Assembly: GCF_014845115.1 (NCBI RefSeq)
Contig: NZ_NKUI01000045.1
Coordinates: 1 to 49,737 of the forward strand
DNA length: 49,737 nt
Direction of reading: 5' to 3'
Source: Methylorubrum zatmanii
Lineage (GTDB): Bacteria; Pseudomonadota; Alphaproteobacteria; Rhizobiales; Beijerinckiaceae
Positions within the stretch are counted from its first letter, which is position 1. Each line of letters begins with the position of its first letter. The position numbers and the translations under genes are program-made. Positions 48,000 through 49,737 of the stretch are shown in pieces. The notes beneath the pieces were generated by a model. It worked only from the letters and a program-made list of their open reading frames with translations, did not search any database and was not told the origin of the DNA.

Positions 48000-49481
48000 A
48001 TGAGCCCGGCGACCTTTCTCGTTCCCTTGGGCATGGCGCTTGCCGGCTCCCTCGTCATCGAGGCGGCGGCCTCGCGCCGCCCGAGCCTTCGCCCCGGCGA
48101 TCTCGCGATCCGGGCCGCAGGCTACACGCTGATCACGCTGTTCTGGTTTCAGTTCTCCTGGCGCCCCTGGCTCGCGGCCACCTCCTGCCTGCTGACGCTG
48201 GCGGTGCTCGCCGTGGTAGACCGGCTGAAGCGGAAGGTGATCGGCGAGCCGGTGGTCTTCAGCGACCTCGCGCTGCTGGCGCAGGTGCCGCGCCATCCGC
48301 AGCTCTACTACACCCTGCCCCTCACCGATCTGCGGATCGCCGGTCCGCTGTTCCTCGGCCTCTCGGCGATCGTGGCGTGGTACGTTCTGGAGCCGGCGGC
48401 CCTGCCGGAAGCGTCGGCTCCGCGCCTCCTCGCGATCCTCGGCCTTCCGGCGGCGCTGGCGGGCCTCGTCTTCGCGGCCCTGACCCCGCCTGCCGAACGA
48501 TGGCTGCGCCGTGTCTTCCCACGCCCGGATCTCGCGGAGGACGTGGCGCGGTACGGCCTCGTGGCGACCATGATGGGTTATGCCCTGCGCCGCCTCGGCG
48601 AGAGCCGGACGAGGCCAGTGGCTCCCACGCCGCCGGTCGGGGCGCCGGCCGGCCCCGCCGACGAGGTGGTGGTCGTCGTCCAGCTCGAATCCTTCCTCGA
48701 CCCCGCCCGGATCGGCGGACCGGATCTGCCGCTGATGGCGCGCATCCGGGCGCAAGCGGCGCAATATGGCCGCCTCGCGGTGCCGGCCCACGGCGCCTAC
48801 ACCATGCGCTCGGAACACGCCGTGCTGACCGGCTGCGAACCGGAAACGCTCGGCTTCGGCCGGTTCGACCCCTACCTCGCCCGCAAGGGTGACGAGCCGA
48901 CGAGCCTCGCCCGGCTCGCCCGCGCCGCCGGGTTCAGGACGATCTTCGTGCATCCCTTCGACCGCGATTTCTTCGATCGGGCGCGGGTGTTCGCCCGGCT
49001 CGGCTTCGACCGCCTCGTGATGGAAGAGGATTTCGCGCGGAGCCCCCGGGTCGGCCCCTATGTCGGCGATGTCGCCGTGGCGGAGCGCATCCTGGCGGAG
49101 GTGGCGGAGGGCAGCGGCCGTACCTTCCTGTTCAGCGTCACCATGGAGAACCACGGTCCCTGGAAGGCCGGGCGGCTTACCGGGATCGATACGCCGCTGG
49201 CGCAATATGTCCATCACGTCGCCAATACCGGCCGGGCCGTCGAATTGCTGATCGACGGCCTCGCCCACCGACGGGCGACGCTCTGCGTGTTCGGCGACCA
49301 CGCGCCGTCGCTGCCGGGCCTGCGCTCCCCGGCGGAAGGACCGCTCGCGACCGATTACGCCCTGTTCCGCTTCGGACGGAACGCGGCGCCCTCCCCGGCC
49401 CGGATCGATCTCACCGCGGCCCGGCTCGGCTGTGTCCTGCGGGACGCCCTGTCGGGCAAAACCGAGGGATTAAGGGGATAA
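48000..49481 (+). CDS. LtaS/sulfatase-superfamily membrane phosphotransferase-like protein
   Basis: The protein has 493 aa. The first 165 or so residues hold four to five membrane segments (for example VPLGMALAGSLVIEA, TSCLLTLAVLAVV). From about 220 comes an alkaline-phosphatase-type domain: VVVVQLESFLDP, HGAYTMRSEHAVLTG (nucleophile region), RFDPYLARK, VHPFDRDFFDRARVF, FSVTMENHGPW and FGDHAPS, the order found in lipoteichoic-acid synthase-type glycerophosphotransferases. It may transfer glycerol-phosphate (or phosphoethanolamine) to a capsule or outer-membrane glycan. Coupled downstream of kpsC. Confidence 0.82.
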   Translation: MSPATFLVPLGMALAGSLVIEAAASRRPSLRPGDLAIRAAGYTLITLFWFQFSWRPWLAATSCLLTLAVLAVVDRLKRKVIGEPVVFSDLALLAQVPRHPQLYYTLPLTDLRIAGPLFLGLSAIVAWYVLEPAALPEASAPRLLAILGLPAALAGLVFAALTPPAERWLRRVFPRPDLAEDVARYGLVATMMGYALRRLGESRTRPVAPTPPVGAPAGPADEVVVVVQLESFLDPARIGGPDLPLMARIRAQAAQYGRLAVPAHGAYTMRSEHAVLTGCEPETLGFGRFDPYLARKGDEPTSLARLARAAGFRTIFVHPFDRDFFDRARVFARLGFDRLVMEEDFARSPRVGPYVGDVAVAERILAEVAEGSGRTFLFSVTMENHGPWKAGRLTGIDTPLAQYVHHVANTGRAVELLIDGLAHRRATLCVFGDHAPSLPGLRSPAEGPLATDYALFRFGRNAAPSPARIDLTAARLGCVLRDALSGKTEGLRG

Positions 49482-49666
49482 GCGTGGCTGTGCCACGGTG
49501 GTGACGCATTGCTGCGTGAGCGCTCGCGGGCCGTCGGCGCCTCTCGTGCGCGTCGTCCGAAGAGTCAGGCATGGGCAAGCGTTAAATGGATCGCAGTGAT
49601 CGCGCGGCTATCGAGGAGGGGGCGGACGTGATGGGACGATCCGTCGTGACCCTGAGGGAGAAGCCC

Positions 49667-49737
49667 GTGAGACGTGCCGCTGCGCTCGCGATCGTCGGCG
49701 CCGCGATGGCCGTTTCCGGCTGCTCGATCCTGCCGGC
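49667..49737 (+). CDS. Lipoprotein, N-terminal part (probable polysaccharide export)
   Basis: Only the first 23 codons lie in the window. The preferred start is GTG 49667, with GAGGGAG 6 bp upstream; an in-frame ATG 49631 would add 12 residues. The translation is RRAAALAIVGAAMAVSGCSI with a lipobox VSGC, so a lipoprotein signal. Next to kpsC and the LtaS-like gene, a Wza/KpsD-type export lipoprotein is the best guess, not provable from this fragment. Confidence 0.6.
   Translation, partial: MRRAAALAIVGAAMAVSGCSILP

Overview
The window is GC-rich chromosomal DNA from an alphaproteobacterium of the Rhizobiales, most likely Methylobacterium/Methylorubrum. That placement rests on the hisB-DUF2628-hisH-hisA-hisF-hisE-coaA order, heparinase-like gene next to purH, DUF485-actP beside acs, a petABC (fbc) operon, a phasin with PhaR-type operators, and a NepR-like protein. 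It is inferred from gene content and not from a database match. No rRNA, tRNA, CRISPR array or intact transposase is visible.

Bases 1-4031 are accessory. A tightly packed, translationally coupled plus-strand cassette encodes a PfkB kinase/nucleoside 2-deoxyribosyltransferase (NDT) fusion (5' end outside the window), a QueC-like enzyme, a 114-aa protein, a second PfkB-NDT fusion whose NDT catalytic residues are lost, an FRG-domain protein and a 113-aa protein. I read it as a candidate nucleotide- or base-processing conflict (defence-type) system that matches no named system I know. It ends in about 700 bp of decayed sequence with short tandem repeats and an 11-bp inverted repeat that stops 16 bp from the gyrB stop codon, which looks like an island or mobile-element border.

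Bases 4767-14303 hold gyrB, gloC, yciA, small secreted or membrane proteins (including a 47-aa microprotein), a DUF1508 protein, a RhlE-type helicase, an RTX protein with an AT-rich upstream region, and sseA. Bases 14476-25333 hold a heparinase II/III-like gene, purH, the acetate module (DUF485-actP, acs) and a PAS-containing histidine-kinase homologue that lacks both the phosphoacceptor His and the N-box Asn. Bases 25560-30586 hold the phasin, an L,D-transpeptidase, a NepR-like/receiver fusion, a lytic transglycosylase and conserved hypotheticals.

Bases 30626-35452 are the histidine operon with coaA. They are followed by a metallophosphoesterase, a YARHG protein, mtnP, the cytochrome bc1 operon and metY, whose Shine-Dalgarno lies in the loop of a perfect hairpin. 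Bases 42696-49737 form a capsule-type locus: kpsS, an SDR and a formyltransferase-like gene on the minus strand, and divergently kpsC, an LtaS/sulfatase-superfamily membrane protein and the start of a lipoprotein.

Most genes are housekeeping. Regulation visible in the sequence includes two TGTGC-N3-GCACA operators before the phasin, several strong hairpin terminators, and extensive ATGA/GTGA start-stop overlaps.
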